From Streptomyces sp. DI166 (GTDB taxonomy: Bacteria > Actinomycetota > Actinomycetes > Streptomycetales > Streptomycetaceae), in NCBI RefSeq assembly GCF_900091315.1, contig NZ_FLSP01000006.1:1-64000 (forward strand): DNA of 64,000 nt, written 5' to 3'. The notes under the pieces were generated by a model. That model was not told the origin of the DNA. It worked only from the letters and a program-made list of their open reading frames with translations, and made no database searches. Below are positions 16,132 to 25,159 of the stretch, one piece after another. How positions within the stretch are numbered: position 1 is the first letter of the stretch; every line of letters begins with the position of its first letter. Position numbers and translations under genes: made by a program.

Positions 16132-18557
16132 GCCGGTTCCACACAGAACAGGGCCGCGCGTACGGCGTTGGCACCGGTCTCTTTGGCTCCCTTGACCTTG
16201 AGGACGGCTCGCTCGCCGGGCAGGAGCGTGCGCAGCCCGGTGTCGCAGACGGCCTCCGGACCGAGCCGGTCGGGCTGGAGCAGGAGGTCCCGAACAAGAG
16301 TGTGTGCTGTGACCACAACGTCGAGACTACCGTCATCAGCGCCGGGCACGGACGCCACCGTGACGTCGTAGTCCGGGACGGGGTAGCCGAAGTCCTTGTC
16401 GGTCACGGGGAAGTGCACCGCCCGCAGGTCCCCCTCGTCCGCGACCAGGAACTCCTTGCCGGATGCCGCGTCCGGCACCAGTTCTTGCGGGACCGGCTGC
16501 CGGTGCACGGCGTACGCGCCCACGGTCAGGTCGACCACCTCGTCCGCCAGCACGGCCCCGTCCGCCTGGACGCGGCGCAGGGTCACCGAGGCCTGCCACG
16601 GCTGGGCCGTCTGGTTGACGACCGCCAGAATCGGGCCGTCGGTGCCCGGCTGGAGGGTGACGAGGCGGTCGGCGTAGACCCGGCGCAGTTCGTGGTGGAG
16701 CGGCTTGAGGCGGCCGTCGCCGTCGACGGCGGCCCAGGAGCTCACCGGCCAGCAGTCGTTGAGCTGCCACACCACCGTGCCCGCGCACTCGGGCCAGTGA
16801 CTGCGCCAGTGCTCGATACCCGCCGCGACGGCCCGGGCCTGGACGAGCTGGGTGAGGTAGTGCCAGCGGTCGAAGTCGTCCTCGGGCAGCGGGAAGTGCC
16901 GGGCCACCCCGCGGTTGAGCTTGCCGTTGCCGTCCTCCGCCTTCTGGTGGTGGAGCATGCCGGGGGAGTCGGGGGCGAGCCGCTCACCGGGCAGCGCCCG
17001 GCGCAGCGTGGCCATGGCGGGCGGACCCTGCCAGCCGAACTCGGCGACGAAGCGCGGGACGTTCGCCCGGTACTCGGCGTAGTCCTGCCGGTTCCACACC
17101 TCCCAGGAGTGGTACGTGCCGTGGCCGGGGTCGTTGGGGTGGTGGTCCCAGGAGCCGGACCAGGGACTGCCCGCGGTGTACGGGCGGGTCGGGTCGAGCT
17201 CCGCCACCACACGCGGCAGCACCCCGAGGTAGTAGCCCTCGCCCCAGGAGTCCCCGGCGAGCTCGGGCTCCCAGTCCCAGTCCCGGAAGCCCCACAGGTT
17301 CTCGTTGTTGCCGTTCCAGAGGATGAGGGAGGGGTGGGGCATGAGCCGGACAACGTTGTCGCGCGCCTCTGCCTCGATCTCCCCGCGCAGGGGCTGTTCC
17401 TCGGGGTAGGCGGCGCAGGCGAACAGGAAGTCCTGCCAGACCATCAGGCCCAGCTCGTCGCAGATGTCGTAGAAGGCGTGGTCCTCGTAGATGCCGCCGC
17501 CCCAGATCCGCACCAGGTCGACGTTGGCGTCGACCGCCTGGGTCAGCCGCGTCCGGTAGCGCTCGTGGGTGACGCGGGACGGAAAGACGTCGTCGGGGAT
17601 CCAGTTGACGCCGCGGGCGAAGATCCGCACGCCGTTGACGACGAGGGTGAAGCCGGTGCCGCGCTCGTCGGCCGACCGGTCGATCCCGACGGTACGGAAG
17701 CCCACGCGCCGGTGCCACCAGTCCAGCGTCCGCTCCCCGGCACCGTCGGCGTCCTCGCCGAGGGTCACCTCCAGGTCGTAGAGCGGCTGGTCGCCGTAAC
17801 CGCGCGGCCACCACAGCTCGACATCCGGGACCCGCAGGGTGAGCGTGGCCCGGTCGCCGTCGACAGCGGTGCCGACCCGCGCCCCGCCCACGGACGCCTG
17901 GACGTACAGCCGGCGCCCGGCGCCCTGCCCGGTCCGCTCGATCTCCACCTGCACCTCGACGCGCCCCTCGCCGTCCACGACGGTCACCAGGGGACGCACC
18001 TGCGCCAGCCGCGCGGTGGACCAGCGCTCCAGGCGGACCGGACGCCAGATGCCCGCCGTCACCAGGGTCGGGCCCCAGTCCCAGCCGAAACTGCACGCCA
18101 TCTTGCGGATGTACTGGAAGGGCTCGGGATAGACATTGGGCCGGTCCCCGACCATCGCGCGTACGGTTTCGGCCTCGTCGTAGGCCGAGGCGAACTCCAC
18201 GTGCAGGCCGCCGTGGCGCCCGGTGACGTCGAACCGGTAGGTGCGGTGCATGTTGCGGGTCCGGCCCAGCTCGCGGTCGCCCAGTGTGATCACCGCGGCG
18301 GTGTCGAGGCCCTCGAAGACCAGGTCGGTGCGTTCGTAGCGCTGCGCGGAGGTGTCGGAGGCGTCGATGTGCCGGCTGTAGGTCCACGCGCGTTTGCCCA
18401 CCCAGGCCACGTCGTGCTCGTTCAGGCCGAGGAACGGGTCCTCGATCTCCCCGGCCGCGAGCAGGTCGGTGTGGACGCAGCCGGGCACCCGGGCCGGCAG
18501 AGCGCTGCCGTCGTACCCCAGGCTCCACCCCTCGGCGAGCTGGACGACTTCCTTCAT
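16128..18557 (-). CDS. GH2 beta-mannosidase, cytoplasmic
   Basis: This enzyme releases mannose from the non-reducing end of imported manno-oligosaccharides. The 809-residue product has no signal peptide. The GH2 order is clear: an N-terminal jelly roll (WSLGYDGSALPARVPGCVHTDLLAAGEIEDPF), an immunoglobulin-like domain, then the TIM barrel with FRTVGIDR, GVRIFARGVNWIPDDVFPSR and VRIWGGGIYEDHAFYDICDELGLMVWQDF. The acid/base region is LILWNGNNENLWGF near residue 430. RKMACSFGWDWGP is typical of beta-mannosidases rather than beta-galactosidases. The start at ATG 18557 has AGAGGAG upstream. It is cotranscribed with the LacI gene, and an ACCGGT operator lies 74 bp upstream. Confidence 0.93.
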   Translation of the reverse strand: MKEVVQLAEGWSLGYDGSALPARVPGCVHTDLLAAGEIEDPFLGLNEHDVAWVGKRAWTYSRHIDASDTSAQRYERTDLVFEGLDTAAVITLGDRELGRTRNMHRTYRFDVTGRHGGLHVEFASAYDEAETVRAMVGDRPNVYPEPFQYIRKMACSFGWDWGPTLVTAGIWRPVRLERWSTARLAQVRPLVTVVDGEGRVEVQVEIERTGQGAGRRLYVQASVGGARVGTAVDGDRATLTLRVPDVELWWPRGYGDQPLYDLEVTLGEDADGAGERTLDWWHRRVGFRTVGIDRSADERGTGFTLVVNGVRIFARGVNWIPDDVFPSRVTHERYRTRLTQAVDANVDLVRIWGGGIYEDHAFYDICDELGLMVWQDFLFACAAYPEEQPLRGEIEAEARDNVVRLMPHPSLILWNGNNENLWGFRDWDWEPELAGDSWGEGYYLGVLPRVVAELDPTRPYTAGSPWSGSWDHHPNDPGHGTYHSWEVWNRQDYAEYRANVPRFVAEFGWQGPPAMATLRRALPGERLAPDSPGMLHHQKAEDGNGKLNRGVARHFPLPEDDFDRWHYLTQLVQARAVAAGIEHWRSHWPECAGTVVWQLNDCWPVSSWAAVDGDGRLKPLHHELRRVYADRLVTLQPGTDGPILAVVNQTAQPWQASVTLRRVQADGAVLADEVVDLTVGAYAVHRQPVPQELVPDAASGKEFLVADEGDLRAVHFPVTDKDFGYPVPDYDVTVASVPGADDGSLDVVVTAHTLVRDLLLQPDRLGPEAVCDTGLRTLLPGERAVLKVKGAKETGANAVRAALFCVEPA
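17349..17360. promoter_or_regulatory. Family B palindrome inside the beta-mannosidase gene
   Basis: A perfect GACAACGTTGTC occurs within the coding region. It may be an intragenic operator (roadblock or looping site) or chance. Its identity to the promoter sites is the only support. Confidence 0.4.
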
Positions 18558-18626
18558 GTGCGGCTCCTCTTGGCAGAACACGTGGCGTCGTGCGTGTGAC
18601 GACCGAGTCAACCTAACGCCGATTGC

Positions 18627-18761
18627 ATGAACCGGTCTAGTCCCCTTCCGTTTCTTGGACTCCGACGCAAACACGCAGGTAGAGGGAGTGCATCTGAAAA
18701 TGCCCGCTAGTGCATGTAACGATTAAGTATCGCGGATGTGTGAGGAGCTTTACCGGTTCAC
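18627..18761. promoter_or_regulatory. Divergent mannosidase/importer control region with two family A operators
   Basis: The 271 bp between the beta-mannosidase and the binding-protein gene hold GAACCGGTCTAG (ACCGGT at 18631-18636, near the mannosidase) and TTTACCGGTTCA (ACCGGT at 18752-18757, 72 bp before the importer start). The spacing suits independent repression of each promoter. No other gene is seen here. Confidence 0.55.
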
Positions 18762-18828
18762 CAACGGGCTGGCATAGTCCCCGGCAACTGACGAAGCCCG
18801 AGCCGTAATCCTTGGAGGAGTGGGGCGT

Positions 18829-20154
18829 ATGGGAACAAGAACGCTGAGTGCCGCGATGCTGGCCACCGCGGTGCTGACGGTCACCACGGCGTGCAGCGGG
18901 GGCGGCACGCCGAACCCTGATGAGTCCGCGGTCGCGCCGCTGAACCCGAAGAGCGCGTCCGGCAGCATCACGGTGCTGACCAACCGTACGGACCTCGTGC
19001 AGGACGGCACGATGAAGAAGTACGCGGCGGAGTTCAACAAGACCTACCCCAAGGTGAAGGTGAAGTTCGAGGCCATCACCGACTACGAGGGTGAGGTCAA
19101 GATCCGGATGAACACCGAGAACTACGGTGACGTCCTCCTCATCCCCGGCGCGGTCTCGAAGGGTGACTACCCGAAGTTCTTCGCGCCGCTCGGCGAGGCG
19201 TCGACGATGAGCTCGAAGTACCTGTTCACCGGCAAGACGGAGGTGGACGGCAAGGTCTACGGCATCGGCACCTTCGGCACCGCCAGCGGCTTCGTCTACA
19301 ACAAGGCCGTGTGGAAGAAGGCCGGCATCACGGACTGGCCGACCACGCCGGAGGAGTTCCTCGCCGACCTCAAGACCGTCAAGGACAAGACCGGCGCCAC
19401 CCCGTACTACACCAACTTCAAGGACGCCTGGCCCCTGAGCGGCCAGTGGACCAACGGCGTGGGCGCCGTCAGCTGCAACAGCAAGGCGCTCGACACGCTG
19501 TCGGCCTCGGACGCGCCCTGGGCCAAGGGCAGCGACCTCAACACGCTCGACAAGCTCCTGCACGACATGGTCGACCAGAAGCTGACCGAGAAGGACCCGA
19601 GCACCACGAACTGGGAGAGCTCCAAGACGCTCCTGGCCAAGGGTGAGGTCGGCAGCATGATGCTCGGCTCCTGGGCCATCAACCAGATGCGGGCCGCCGC
19701 CGAGGACGCCGGGACCAACCCCGACGACATCGGCTTCATGCCGGTGCCCGCGCAGACCAACGGCAAGTTCTGCGCCACGCTCGTCTCCGACTACCAGCAG
19801 GCCGTGAACATCCACTCCGACAACAAGGAGGCCGCCCGGGCCTGGATCGACTGGTTCACCGAGGAGTCCGGCTACTCCGAGAAGGAGGGCGCGGTCTCGG
19901 TGCTGCGGTCGGCTCCGCTGCCGTCCACGCTCAAGGACTACGTTGACAACGATGTCAAGATGGTGGAACGTTCTGAGGACAAGACCGCCGAGGTCAACGC
20001 CATCGACGATGCCGCGGAGATCGGCCTGAACAAGCCGGACTACCGCCAGAAGCTCATCGACATCGCCCGCGGCGCGCAGGACGGCTCGCTCCAGGGCTAC
20101 TTCGACGAACTGAACAAGCGCTGGTCCGAGGCCAGGCAGAACGCCGGCTCCTGA
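18829..20154 (+). CDS. Extracellular solute-binding lipoprotein of a mannooligosaccharide importer
   Basis: This 441-residue family 1 binding protein captures the sugar outside the membrane. Its lipoprotein signal is clear: basic start, hydrophobic stretch, then the lipobox VTTACSGGG with Cys at about residue 23. The fold markers ITVLTNRTDLVQDGTMKKYAAEFNKTYP and YGIGTFGTASGFVYNKAVWKKAGI fit sugar binders. The start is ATG 18829, placed by GGAGG ten bases upstream; a GTG at 18820 is too near that site. It is the first gene of a three-gene importer operon with two permeases. Substrate assignment to manno-oligosaccharides rests on the locus and shared operators, not on the sequence. Confidence 0.9.
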   Translation: MGTRTLSAAMLATAVLTVTTACSGGGTPNPDESAVAPLNPKSASGSITVLTNRTDLVQDGTMKKYAAEFNKTYPKVKVKFEAITDYEGEVKIRMNTENYGDVLLIPGAVSKGDYPKFFAPLGEASTMSSKYLFTGKTEVDGKVYGIGTFGTASGFVYNKAVWKKAGITDWPTTPEEFLADLKTVKDKTGATPYYTNFKDAWPLSGQWTNGVGAVSCNSKALDTLSASDAPWAKGSDLNTLDKLLHDMVDQKLTEKDPSTTNWESSKTLLAKGEVGSMMLGSWAINQMRAAAEDAGTNPDDIGFMPVPAQTNGKFCATLVSDYQQAVNIHSDNKEAARAWIDWFTEESGYSEKEGAVSVLRSAPLPSTLKDYVDNDVKMVERSEDKTAEVNAIDDAAEIGLNKPDYRQKLIDIARGAQDGSLQGYFDELNKRWSEARQNAGS

Positions 20155-20237
20155 CGTGCCGGGTGCCCGGGTCCCGGCCCCCGGCCGGGACCCGGCGCGC
20201 ACCGCCGATCAGCGGATGACGAAAGGCCCTGGCCCTC

Positions 20238-21212
20238 ATGTCCCGAACCGTATCCACCACCTCACCGCCCGCGCCGGTCGCCAAACAGGACCGCACGGCA
20301 AGACACCGCGCCCGCCAAAAAGCGCCGGGCGGACGCTCCTGGCGTGACCTGCCGCTGCGGCGTCTGACCCCCTGGCTCTTCCTGCTCGCCCCCCTCGCCC
20401 TCCTGGTGACGTTCACCTACGTCCCGGTGGGCAACATGATCTACTACAGCTTCACCGACTGGGACGGCGTCAGCCCCGACCGCAGCTACGTGGGCGGGGA
20501 GAACTACACCGACGTCTTCACCCGCTCGGACATGTTCCGGGTCTTCGCGGTGAGCCTGTACTACCTCGCCGCGTCCGTCGTGCAGATCGCGATCGCCCTG
20601 TACTTCGCCACCGTGCTCAGCTTCAACCTGCGCTTCCGGAACGTCTTCAAGGGCATCCTCTTCTTCCCGTACCTGATCAACGGCGTCGCGATCGGTTTCG
20701 TCTTCCTGTACTTCTTCCAGGACGGCGGCACCCTCGACTCGGTGCTGTCCCTGGTCGGTGTGCACACCGACCACGCCTGGCTGGGCGACCCGGAGTCCGC
20801 GAACACCTCGCTCGCCGGAGTCTCCGTCTGGAGGTTCACCGGTCTGAACTTCGTGCTCTTCCTCGGCGCCATCCAGTCGATCCCCGGCGAGCTCTACGAA
20901 GCCGCCCAGCTCGACGGCGCGAGCCGCTGGCAGCAGTTCCGGCACATCATCGCGCCGGGCATCCGGCCGGTGCTCAGCCTCAGCGTCATCCTGGCGATCT
21001 CCGGCTCGCTGTCGGTCTTCGAGATCCCGTACATCATGACGGGCGGTGCGACGGGGACGTCGACCTTCGTCATCCAGACCGTGAAGCTGGCCTTCCAGTT
21101 CAACAAGACGGGCCTCGCCTCGGCCTGCGCCGTGGTGCTGCTGGCGATCATCCTGCTGATCACCTGGATCCAGCGCCGTCTCGTGCCCGACGAGAGGGTG
21201 GACATCGTATGA
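20238..21212 (+). CDS. Sugar ABC transporter permease (MalF type)
   Basis: This integral membrane permease of 324 residues has six predicted helices, starting at LTPWLFLLAPLALLVTFTYVPVGNMIYYSF. The cytoplasmic EAA loop, which docks the ATPase, is ELYEAAQLDGASRWQQFRHIIAPGI near residue 218. The stop overlaps the ATG of the second permease by four bases. It pairs with the next gene to form the channel. No ATPase gene lies in the operon. Confidence 0.93.
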   Translation: MSRTVSTTSPPAPVAKQDRTARHRARQKAPGGRSWRDLPLRRLTPWLFLLAPLALLVTFTYVPVGNMIYYSFTDWDGVSPDRSYVGGENYTDVFTRSDMFRVFAVSLYYLAASVVQIAIALYFATVLSFNLRFRNVFKGILFFPYLINGVAIGFVFLYFFQDGGTLDSVLSLVGVHTDHAWLGDPESANTSLAGVSVWRFTGLNFVLFLGAIQSIPGELYEAAQLDGASRWQQFRHIIAPGIRPVLSLSVILAISGSLSVFEIPYIMTGGATGTSTFVIQTVKLAFQFNKTGLASACAVVLLAIILLITWIQRRLVPDERVDIV

Positions 21213-22066
21213 CCTTGACCGCACCCCCCAGGCCCCGCCGGCGCCTGGGCATCGCCACCCCGCTGACCTACCTGGTCCTCATCGCGGCATCCCTGGTCGT
21301 CCTGGTCCCGCTCAGCGTGGTCTTCCTGACCTCGCTGAAGACATCGGAGGAGGTCGCCGGGGGCAAGGACGCGCTGGCCCTGCCCGACAACTGGCTGAAC
21401 TTCGACAACTACGTGACCGCCTTCTCCGACGGCCACATGCTCACCGCCTTCGGGAACACGGCGTTCATCCTGCTGTTCTCCATCACCGGCACCGTGATCA
21501 TCGGCTCCATGACGGCGTACGCGATCGACCGCTTCGAGTTCCGCTTCAAGAAGCTGATCATGGCGCTGTTCCTGGTCGCGACGCTCGTCCCAGGTGTGAC
21601 GACGCAGGTCGCGACCTTCCAAGTCGTCAACAGCTTCGGCCTCTTCGACACCCGCTGGGCGCCGATCCTGCTGTACATGGGCACTGACATCGTGTCCATC
21701 TACATCTTCCTGCAGTTCATCCGCGGTATCCCGATCTCGGTGGACGAGGCGGCCCGCCTGGACGGCGCGAACGCCTTCACCATCTACCGGAAAATCATCT
21801 TCCCGATGCTGAAGCCGGCCATCGCGACCGTGGTCATCATCAAGGGCATCACCACCTACAACGACTTCTACATCCCGTTCCTGTACATGCCCTCCGAGGA
21901 CCTCGGCACGATGTCCACCGCCCTGTTCCGCTTCAAGGGCCCCTACGGCGCGCACTGGGAGACGATCTCGGCCGGGGCCATCCTGGTCATCGTCCCCACG
22001 CTGCTCGTCTTCCTGTTCCTGCAGCGGTACATCTACAACGGCTTCGCCCAGGGGGCGAGCAAGTAG
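21209..22066 (+). CDS. Sugar ABC transporter permease (MalG type)
   Basis: This second permease has 285 residues. The helices begin with ATPLTYLVLIAASLVVLVPLSVVFL. The EAA loop is SVDEAARLDGANAFTIYRKIIFPML near residue 180, as in MalG-like proteins. It is the last gene of the operon and is followed by an 18-bp hairpin. Streptomycetes usually power such importers with one shared ATPase, MsiK, encoded elsewhere. The absence of an ATPase here fits that pattern (family knowledge). Confidence 0.93.
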   Translation: MTLTAPPRPRRRLGIATPLTYLVLIAASLVVLVPLSVVFLTSLKTSEEVAGGKDALALPDNWLNFDNYVTAFSDGHMLTAFGNTAFILLFSITGTVIIGSMTAYAIDRFEFRFKKLIMALFLVATLVPGVTTQVATFQVVNSFGLFDTRWAPILLYMGTDIVSIYIFLQFIRGIPISVDEAARLDGANAFTIYRKIIFPMLKPAIATVVIIKGITTYNDFYIPFLYMPSEDLGTMSTALFRFKGPYGAHWETISAGAILVIVPTLLVFLFLQRYIYNGFAQGASK

Positions 22067-22082
22067 CGGGACGCAGTTCGAC

Positions 22083-22121
22083 GGAGGGGGGAGGACCGGC
22101 GGTGCCGGTCCTCCCCCCTCC
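22083..22121. terminator. Strong terminator of the importer operon
   Basis: A perfect 18-bp stem (22083-22100 with 22104-22121) and a three-base loop form 17 bp after the permease stop. Confidence 0.9.
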
Positions 22122-22152
22122 TCTGAAGGGGCCCCGATGGCGTACGAAACGC

Positions 22153-22180
22153 CGCCCCCTCGCAGAAGCGCGAGGGGGCG
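22153..22180. terminator. Terminator of the GH26 mannanase gene
   Basis: The 11-bp stem CGCCCCCTCGC / GCGAGGGGGCG with a six-base loop lies 30 bp past the minus-strand mannanase stop. Confidence 0.8.
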
Positions 22181-22209
22181 GGAGGGTCGTCGGCCACGGA
22201 CCCGGAGGG

Positions 22210-24222
22210 TCACTCGGCCCTGATGTCGTCTACGTACACAACTCCCTTGACCGCGGCCCCGTCCCCATGGCCGAGATACAGGTTGAACGCCGTCACGTCC
22301 GCGAGGTGCGCGGTGTCGAGTACGTCCCCGGCATGGGCGGTGTCCCAGGGAGCCGGTGCGAACTCACTGAAGGGCGCCCTGATTTCGCGGCCGCTCGTGT
22401 CGGACAGCGGGACGTTGTACTCGAAGTAGACACCACCGGCCACGACTTGGAGTGTCGCGCCGCTGCCCGAACCGTCGCCCTGGAGCCACAGCGCCAGTGA
22501 CGAGAACGCGGTCCAGTCGGCGTCGACCGACTTGCCGATGCCGGTGTACCCGGCACTGCTGAAGTCGTAAGCGTACGCCAGCCCGTAGGAGCCCGAGGCC
22601 TTGTGGTCGGGGGAGAGGGCGGTGGTGTTGGCGTTGATGTGGCTGTAGGCCTCGCTGAGCGTGGTGTCGTCGCCGGCGTACCCCTCGAAGTCGTCGATCC
22701 AGCCGGGCGGCAGCGGGGCGACCTCGCCGAGGAGGAGCAGGGCGGAGTCGGTGAGCGTCCTGCCGTGCACCCGGGCGTCCACCGAGAGGGTCACGGAACG
22801 GTTGTCCAGCCAGGCGGGGTCGATCTTCCAGCGTCCGGAGTAGAACCCGTCCGCGTCCAGGCGCAGCCGCCGGGCGCGCCCGCCGTTCACCGCGTACGTG
22901 ACACGGCTCGGCATCGCATGGGTCGCCCGCACACGGACCGTGGTCTCGGGGCCGGTCAGGCGCTGCCGGTCGGTGGGAGTCACCAGGTGCAGGAACGGGG
23001 CGTTGGGCAGGGCCCTGGTGCGCGCGGCGTACACGCCCCGCAGATCACGGGCGAAGACGGTGTACGGGTCCTTGGCGTACTGGACGAAGTCCGCGTGCAG
23101 CGCGTGGCCCGGAACCGGCACGTACTGCCGGGCATCGCCGCCGAAGTTGGCCCAGGTCTGCATGTACGTCACCCGGCGGGCCACCGGGTCGGCCTTTATG
23201 GCGCCCAGCAGCTCGGTGAACCACCGAGGGTTGCGCCCCTCCTCCCCGCTCTCGCCGAACTCGGTGTAGGCCGGGACCTTCCCCTTCTCCTCCGCCAGCC
23301 GCACCACCATCGCCAGGTCCTTGACCAGGCCCTCCAACCAGGCTTCCGAGCCCGCGGAGTTGTCGTAGGCGTCGTAGCCGAGGACATCGACGTAACCGTC
23401 GCCGGGGTAGGTCTTCAGGTAGCCCGAGGCGTCGCCGCCGAAGCTGGAGTTGGGGGAGTAGGAGTAGAGCAGGTTGCGCACGCGCCTGGTGTTGCGCAGG
23501 TACTCGACGGTGTAGCGGAAGATCTCGATGTACTCCGCCGAGGTGGTGTGCCCGGCTCCCCACCAGAACCAGCCGCCGTTGTTCTCGTGGAAGGGGCGGA
23601 AGATGACCGGGATCAGTGTGCCGTCCTCGCGCCGCGCGCCCTTGACGGCCTTGGCGACGCGGTCGAGGAAGGCGTTGTACTGGGCGTGCTTGGCGCCGCC
23701 CGGCAGGATCTGCGAGACGACACGTCCGGAGGTGTCGTAGAAGTCCTCGCCCGTGACGAAGTTCGGCATGTGCGCACTGAGCGTGTTGATGCCGCCCAGG
23801 GTGTCCGCCTGCTGGAAGCACCGGGTCAGCGCGGCGATGTTCTCCGCCTCGGTCTGCTCCTTGCTGCCGGGGCGTTCGTCGCCGTCGAGGACGAGGGTGT
23901 CCCAGCCGAACAGTGCCGGGTGGTCGCCCACGGCGGCCTTGGTGTCGGACGACTCGCCGTCCTGCGTGGGGAACGTGAACCCGTAGGACAGGGCGTGCTG
24001 GTGACCGAAGAGAACACCCTTGCCCTGCTGCCGCATCAGGAAGGCGAACAGTGCGCGCGTGGCGCTCGTCGCCTTGTCGTCGACGATCCTGACCGGCATC
24101 GGCGCGCCGGCCGAAGCAGTGGAGCGGGGCGCTGCCGAGGCCATGGGTATACCGGCGCTCGCCACCGCGGCTGTGGCGCCGAGAAGGACGAACGAACGGC
24201 GGTTCACGGCAGGTCTGTGCAT
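22210..24222 (-). CDS. Secreted GH26 beta-mannanase with C-terminal carbohydrate-binding domain
   Basis: This 670-residue mannan hydrolase has a twin-arginine signal peptide: the start MHRPAVNRRSFVLLGATAAV carries RRSF, and Ala-rich cleavage lies near residue 31. The GH26 domain runs to about residue 385. The acid/base Glu is in PFHENNGGWFWWG and the nucleophile in YTEFGES. A beta-sandwich linker region (VTPTDRQRLTGPETTVRVRA) follows. The C-terminal domain from about residue 510, starting WIDDFEGYAGDDTTL, resembles the CBM11/CIA30-like jelly rolls. The start at ATG 24222 has AGGAGA upstream, whereas the longer frame to 24300 would translate the operator. Operators of both families lie 64-105 bp upstream. 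Confidence 0.92.
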   Translation of the reverse strand: MHRPAVNRRSFVLLGATAAVASAGIPMASAAPRSTASAGAPMPVRIVDDKATSATRALFAFLMRQQGKGVLFGHQHALSYGFTFPTQDGESSDTKAAVGDHPALFGWDTLVLDGDERPGSKEQTEAENIAALTRCFQQADTLGGINTLSAHMPNFVTGEDFYDTSGRVVSQILPGGAKHAQYNAFLDRVAKAVKGARREDGTLIPVIFRPFHENNGGWFWWGAGHTTSAEYIEIFRYTVEYLRNTRRVRNLLYSYSPNSSFGGDASGYLKTYPGDGYVDVLGYDAYDNSAGSEAWLEGLVKDLAMVVRLAEEKGKVPAYTEFGESGEEGRNPRWFTELLGAIKADPVARRVTYMQTWANFGGDARQYVPVPGHALHADFVQYAKDPYTVFARDLRGVYAARTRALPNAPFLHLVTPTDRQRLTGPETTVRVRATHAMPSRVTYAVNGGRARRLRLDADGFYSGRWKIDPAWLDNRSVTLSVDARVHGRTLTDSALLLLGEVAPLPPGWIDDFEGYAGDDTTLSEAYSHINANTTALSPDHKASGSYGLAYAYDFSSAGYTGIGKSVDADWTAFSSLALWLQGDGSGSGATLQVVAGGVYFEYNVPLSDTSGREIRAPFSEFAPAPWDTAHAGDVLDTAHLADVTAFNLYLGHGDGAAVKGVVYVDDIRAE

Positions 24223-24285
24223 GGCGTCTCCTAGGAAGGGGTCGGCTCTCGCCACGGGGAAGTGCTGCCGACTTTGCTGGATCAC

Positions 24286-24330
24286 GACAGCGTTGTCCAT
24301 GCTGCTGCGGAAGTTAAGTAACCGGTTTAG
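24286..24330. promoter_or_regulatory. GH26 promoter with operators of both families
   Basis: GACAGCGTTGTC (24286-24297, one change from family B) and GTAACCGGTTTAG (ACCGGT at 24321-24326, family A) lie 23 bp apart in front of the mannanase gene. This is the only promoter here with both sites side by side. Confidence 0.6.
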
Positions 24331-24486
24331 TGAATTGGCGATGGGAGGAGTGCTCAGGGGTGCGTATTCGGGACTCTGGTCTGCCGGGTGGCGACACCGG
24401 ATGGCGCAAATCTGAGCAGCTCATTGAGGCTTCTCGGATTCACTCCGGGGGTTGGGGTCGATGGGTGGACCTGTTTCGACGATGTG

Positions 24487-24500
24487 CTTAACCGGTTAGT
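24487..24500. promoter_or_regulatory. Family A operator without an intact downstream gene
   Basis: CTTAACCGGTTAG (ACCGGT at 24491-24496) lies 170 bp further upstream, between the GH26 gene and the broken hydrolase. It may help looping with 24321 or may once have served another gene. Confidence 0.45.
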
Positions 24501-24535
24501 GTTCGACAGGGCGTCGTGGAATTGGTGGTGAGGTG

Positions 24536-25000
24536 CAGGAACCCGTCCGGGACGCTGCGCATCATGGACTACGGCGTGCGGGAACCAGCCCGGCGCGGAC
24601 AGGCGCGACCGGCTCGGTTTCGGCGGTGACGTGGTCGACTCGGCCGGGATCCGGCTCGTCAGCTTGGACAGACCCGGCCTCGGAGCATACGGCCCGGGTC
24701 CCGGCCAGACCCTGACGACCCGGGCCACCGGCATCCAGCACCTCATCCAGGAGCGGGCATTTGGCGGCGCCGCTGGCGGTGGGGTTCTCGCAAGAGGCGC
24801 CCTTCGCACTCGCTCTGGCGGCCAACGGGAGCGACGAACTCGCCCACCCCCGCTTCGCCGACGCCCTGCCCCCGGAGGTGAGGAGCATGGTGGACGCCGT
24901 CGCGGACGACCCCCTGGCAGCCGAAGCGTCCTTCGCGGGCTTCGGCAGCGCCGACGCACTGTGGCGATATTACGGTCCCGGTCGCCGGATGATCCCGGTG
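24536..25000 (+). pseudogene. Frameshifted alpha/beta-hydrolase remnant
   Basis: Pieces of one alpha/beta-hydrolase can be read in several plus-strand frames. First comes RNPSGTLRIMDYGVRE (from about 24540). Then RDRLGFGGDVVDSAG, IRLVSLDRPGLGAYGPGPG (about 24605-24715). Then AVGFSQEAPFALALAANGSDELAHPRFADALPPEVRSMVDAV in another frame (about 24772-24905), and finally FAGFGSADALWR. The nucleophile motif GFSQE replaces the usual G-x-S-x-G with Glu in the last position. The lid and the catalytic Asp/His region are gone. At least two frame changes and a truncated end make it non-functional. The 300 bp on each side hold no other gene that I can support. Confidence 0.65.
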
Positions 25001-25111
25001 GCGTCGCGACGCTCACTTCCCGATGCGGGGGGTTCTTGCTCCGGACGCACGGCGAGGCCGTCCTGCGTGCTCTGGTGGCCCACGTCCGGTGACGGCGCGG
25101 GTGTTTCGCAG

Positions 25112-25159
25112 CTGAGGAGCTGAGGAGCTGAGGAGCCGAGGAGCCGAGGAGCCGAGGAG
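25112..25159 (+). repeat. Tandem 8-bp repeat, six units
   Basis: There are three copies of CTGAGGAG followed by three of CCGAGGAG, then a partial unit. They lie in the gap before the ABC permease gene. The T/C change is in blocks, as from slippage. Confidence 0.8.

Noticed and set aside
19945..19956. GACAACGATGTC in the importer binding-protein gene as a further family B operator
   Set aside because: It has one mismatch in the palindrome centre and lies deep in coding sequence where Asn-Asp codons explain it.
25112..25159. The 8-bp repeats as a CRISPR array
   Set aside because: Units are contiguous, without spacers, and only 8 bp long. It is a simple tandem repeat.
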